Assembly: GCA_037384225.1 (NCBI GenBank)
Contig: JARROD010000183.1
Span: 1 to 7,573, forward strand
Direction of reading: 5' to 3'
Length of the DNA stretch: 7,573 nucleotides
From: JARROD01 sp037384225
Lineage (GTDB): Bacteria; Pseudomonadota; Gammaproteobacteria; Pseudomonadales; Cellvibrionaceae
Each line of letters starts with the position of its first letter. Within the stretch, counting starts at the first letter, position 1. The notes under the pieces were generated by a model. It was not told the origin of the DNA, made no database searches, and worked only from the letters and a program-made list of their open reading frames with translations. Made by a program: the position numbers and the translations under genes. Positions 6,183 through 7,573 of the stretch are shown here, piece by piece.

Positions 6183-7573
6183 CTATGCGTCCGCGTCCTC
6201 CTCATCCATGGCTCGCCCTTCGGCAAGCGCACGCTCGATTCCGTCCTCAGCATATCTCCGCATATCATCATAGAGAGCATATGCCGGGTCTCCTTTGCTG
6301 AGGGACCCGAGCACTTGCTCGGCGCACGTTTTCATATCGACATCAGCCGGGTATGGCTCGCCAGGCGTGCCCGAACGTCCACCGCTGATCGCAGAGGAGA
6401 ACAGCGATGAGCTAACCGCTCTGCACGCTGACTTACCGACGCATCGTGCGGTACGCAAGATTCGAACGACGAAGGCGTGTTCACTGAAAACAAACTGATT
6501 CGGTGCCTCACGCAGCACGGCAGCAAGGACCGCAAAATGCCTGTCATTGCCTCCGACGCTCCAAAACTCAAGGGTGGATGTGAAAACCGGTTCTGCGAAA
6601 CCAAATACTCCGGCAACGAGATCAGCGAAGCGATACGAGAACTTATAGCCAGTAGCTTTCGGCAAAGCCCAATCCAGCGTCTCACGAAACATTGTCGCGC
6701 CCTCTGGATATTGTAGAAAGTTGAGCGATTGCGCCGCATTATCAAGCCCACCTATAGGCGAGTAATTCCAGTCGTCTTCTGCTATCGCTCTGTCGAGCCT
6801 GGATTTCACCAGTTCGAGAACTTGGCGCGGGTTCCGCCTGGCGGTTCTCATCAGAAACTCACGCATAAAATACTCGTCGAGACGATCGGGCGTAATGAAT
6901 AGCTGCTGGATGATGCGTTCCAGATCCTCGTCACTGATCGAATCGAACGGGATGAGCTTATCGCCATCCAGCCATCTGAATATTTTGCCTTTCGATGCAT
7001 GTGCCAACGCAGGGTTCGCATTGGCGAGAAGTTCGATCGCGAATTGCTTATCTCTCTCCGCGACCTCTCGAAAGATCCACAATGTGCATCCGAGTACGGA
7101 CGCGTCGTCCGAACGAAAAACCTGTCGAATGATACCCCGATCGTCATCGTTGAGCTGCCGACCCACGAGGGCGCCCTTCGAATAAGCACTCGCGACGAAC
7201 GGCAGATGGACTTCATCATGCGCAATGAGTTCACCGATGCGTTCATGTGCTTCGCTCGGCGCTTGCCTTAAGAGCGCGGAGAGCGCAAATGAGCAGTAGC
7301 CTGCCAGCGGCGATTGCGGGTTACGCTGACTTGCGTCGAAAATCTCCCGAGCCAGAGTTATCTGGCTGTCCATCAACCGATTAACAAGGAGTTGTGCCGA
7401 CTGAAGCGATTCCTCGCAATAACGATTCAAATCAATGAGACGCTCACTAAGGAATCGAACCAGTTCCGCGACGTCAGGGAATGCGGCCTCCACTTCCTTC
7501 GCGAGCCGCTTTTGGCGATGCTCGTTATGATCGAAACCTCCTGAATCGAGCTTCCATGTGCTGTGCCCCCAGC
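6183..7573 (-). CDS. C-terminal part of a large helical-repeat-like protein of unknown function
   Basis: The minus-strand frame runs open to the window edge, so the start lies outside; the GTG at 7493 is in frame but has no convincing ribosome site and the preceding 26 codons (including GGFDHNEHRQKRLAKE) read as continuous protein. About 462 residues are visible and end MDEEDADA. Numbered from that GTG, the sequence is almost wholly amphipathic helix, for example AELVRFLSERLIDL (9-22), AGYCSFALSALLRQAP (64-79), DLERIIQQLF (190-199) and HFAVLAAVLREAP (319-331), suggesting a HEAT/ARM-like solenoid. Near the end is a glycine/proline-rich turn, SGGRSGTPGEPYPAD (370-384), followed by a final helix pair (DPAYALYDDMRRYAEDGIERAL). 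No catalytic motif, membrane segment or signal is visible. Helical C-terminal halves like this occur in large STAND NTPases and other antiphage proteins, but nothing here proves that. It is tail to tail with tetR, 155 bp apart. Confidence 0.82.
   Translation of the reverse strand, partial: WGHSTWKLDSGGFDHNEHRQKRLAKEVEAAFPDVAELVRFLSERLIDLNRYCEESLQSAQLLVNRLMDSQITLAREIFDASQRNPQSPLAGYCSFALSALLRQAPSEAHERIGELIAHDEVHLPFVASAYSKGALVGRQLNDDDRGIIRQVFRSDDASVLGCTLWIFREVAERDKQFAIELLANANPALAHASKGKIFRWLDGDKLIPFDSISDEDLERIIQQLFITPDRLDEYFMREFLMRTARRNPRQVLELVKSRLDRAIAEDDWNYSPIGGLDNAAQSLNFLQYPEGATMFRETLDWALPKATGYKFSYRFADLVAGVFGFAEPVFTSTLEFWSVGGNDRHFAVLAAVLREAPNQFVFSEHAFVVRILRTARCVGKSACRAVSSSLFSSAISGGRSGTPGEPYPADVDMKTCAEQVLGSLSKGDPAYALYDDMRRYAEDGIERALAEGRAMDEEDADA

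Noticed and set aside
6092..6301. Plus-strand frame with SISVGAYSGGGSDIANAIIHVYP, considered as a gene remnant
   Set aside because: It has only a GTG start without a ribosome site, and its second half is antisense to the minus-strand helical-protein gene. The protein-like look of about 25 residues is not enough.
6332..6751. Possible frameshifted copy of the helical protein in a second minus-strand frame
   Set aside because: The main frame stays plausible throughout and keeps a coherent C-terminal helix pair, whereas the other frame is rich in Arg, Ser and Cys without pattern.
7529..7543. AGGAGG on the minus strand as the ribosome site of a gene start near 7530
   Set aside because: No ATG, GTG or TTG follows at a suitable distance in frame; the stretch encodes S-G-G-F-D-H within the open frame.

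Overview
The window looks like chromosomal DNA of a Gram-negative bacterium, most likely a gammaproteobacterium. The reasons are a glutathione-dependent enzyme pair that resembles E. coli YfcG and a Gtt2-type GST, a TetR/AcrR regulator with the R-P-x-x-F-D-P-E-E start common in proteobacteria, and palindromic intergenic elements. A marine or environmental lineage is plausible from the large mosaic surface protein, but that is inference. No RNA gene, CRISPR array or intact transposase gene was seen.

Layout. (1) Positions 1-3393, plus strand: the 3' part of a very large multidomain secreted or surface protein. Its domains in order are a carboxypeptidase-regulatory-like segment, a dockerin/EF-hand-like calcium loop, a divergent InlB B-repeat-like domain, a long unassigned beta-rich region, a BACON-like domain, a fibronectin type III domain and a C-terminal jelly-roll-like domain. 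(2) Positions 3394-3654: a gene-free gap holding an inverted-repeat-bounded element (3421-3581) and a small hairpin. (3) Positions 4980 down to 3655, minus strand: a two-gene operon of glutathione S-transferases, Gtt2-like first and then YfcG/Nu-class-like, 54 bp apart. (4) Positions 4981-5439: a divergent regulatory region with two pairs of direct repeats near the GST genes, a 212-bp MITE-like palindromic element (5136-5347), and the tetR promoter with a CGGTC-type operator candidate. (5) Positions 5440-6027, plus strand: a TetR-family repressor. (6) Positions 6028-6182: a short gap with no convincing feature. (7) Positions 7573 down to 6183, minus strand: the C-terminal part of a large, mostly helical protein whose start lies outside the window; its family was not recognised.

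How the genes fit together. The tetR gene and the GST operon are divergent, the usual arrangement when a TetR repressor controls its neighbour. The repressor carries a cysteine in a G-C-L motif that may correspond to the sensing cysteine of NemR. A reasonable model is an electrophile- or oxidant-sensing detoxification module: the repressor senses a reactive compound and releases two glutathione enzymes of different subfamilies. The shared control region has been split by a MITE-like insertion, so regulation may have been changed. The two flanking large genes appear unrelated to this module.
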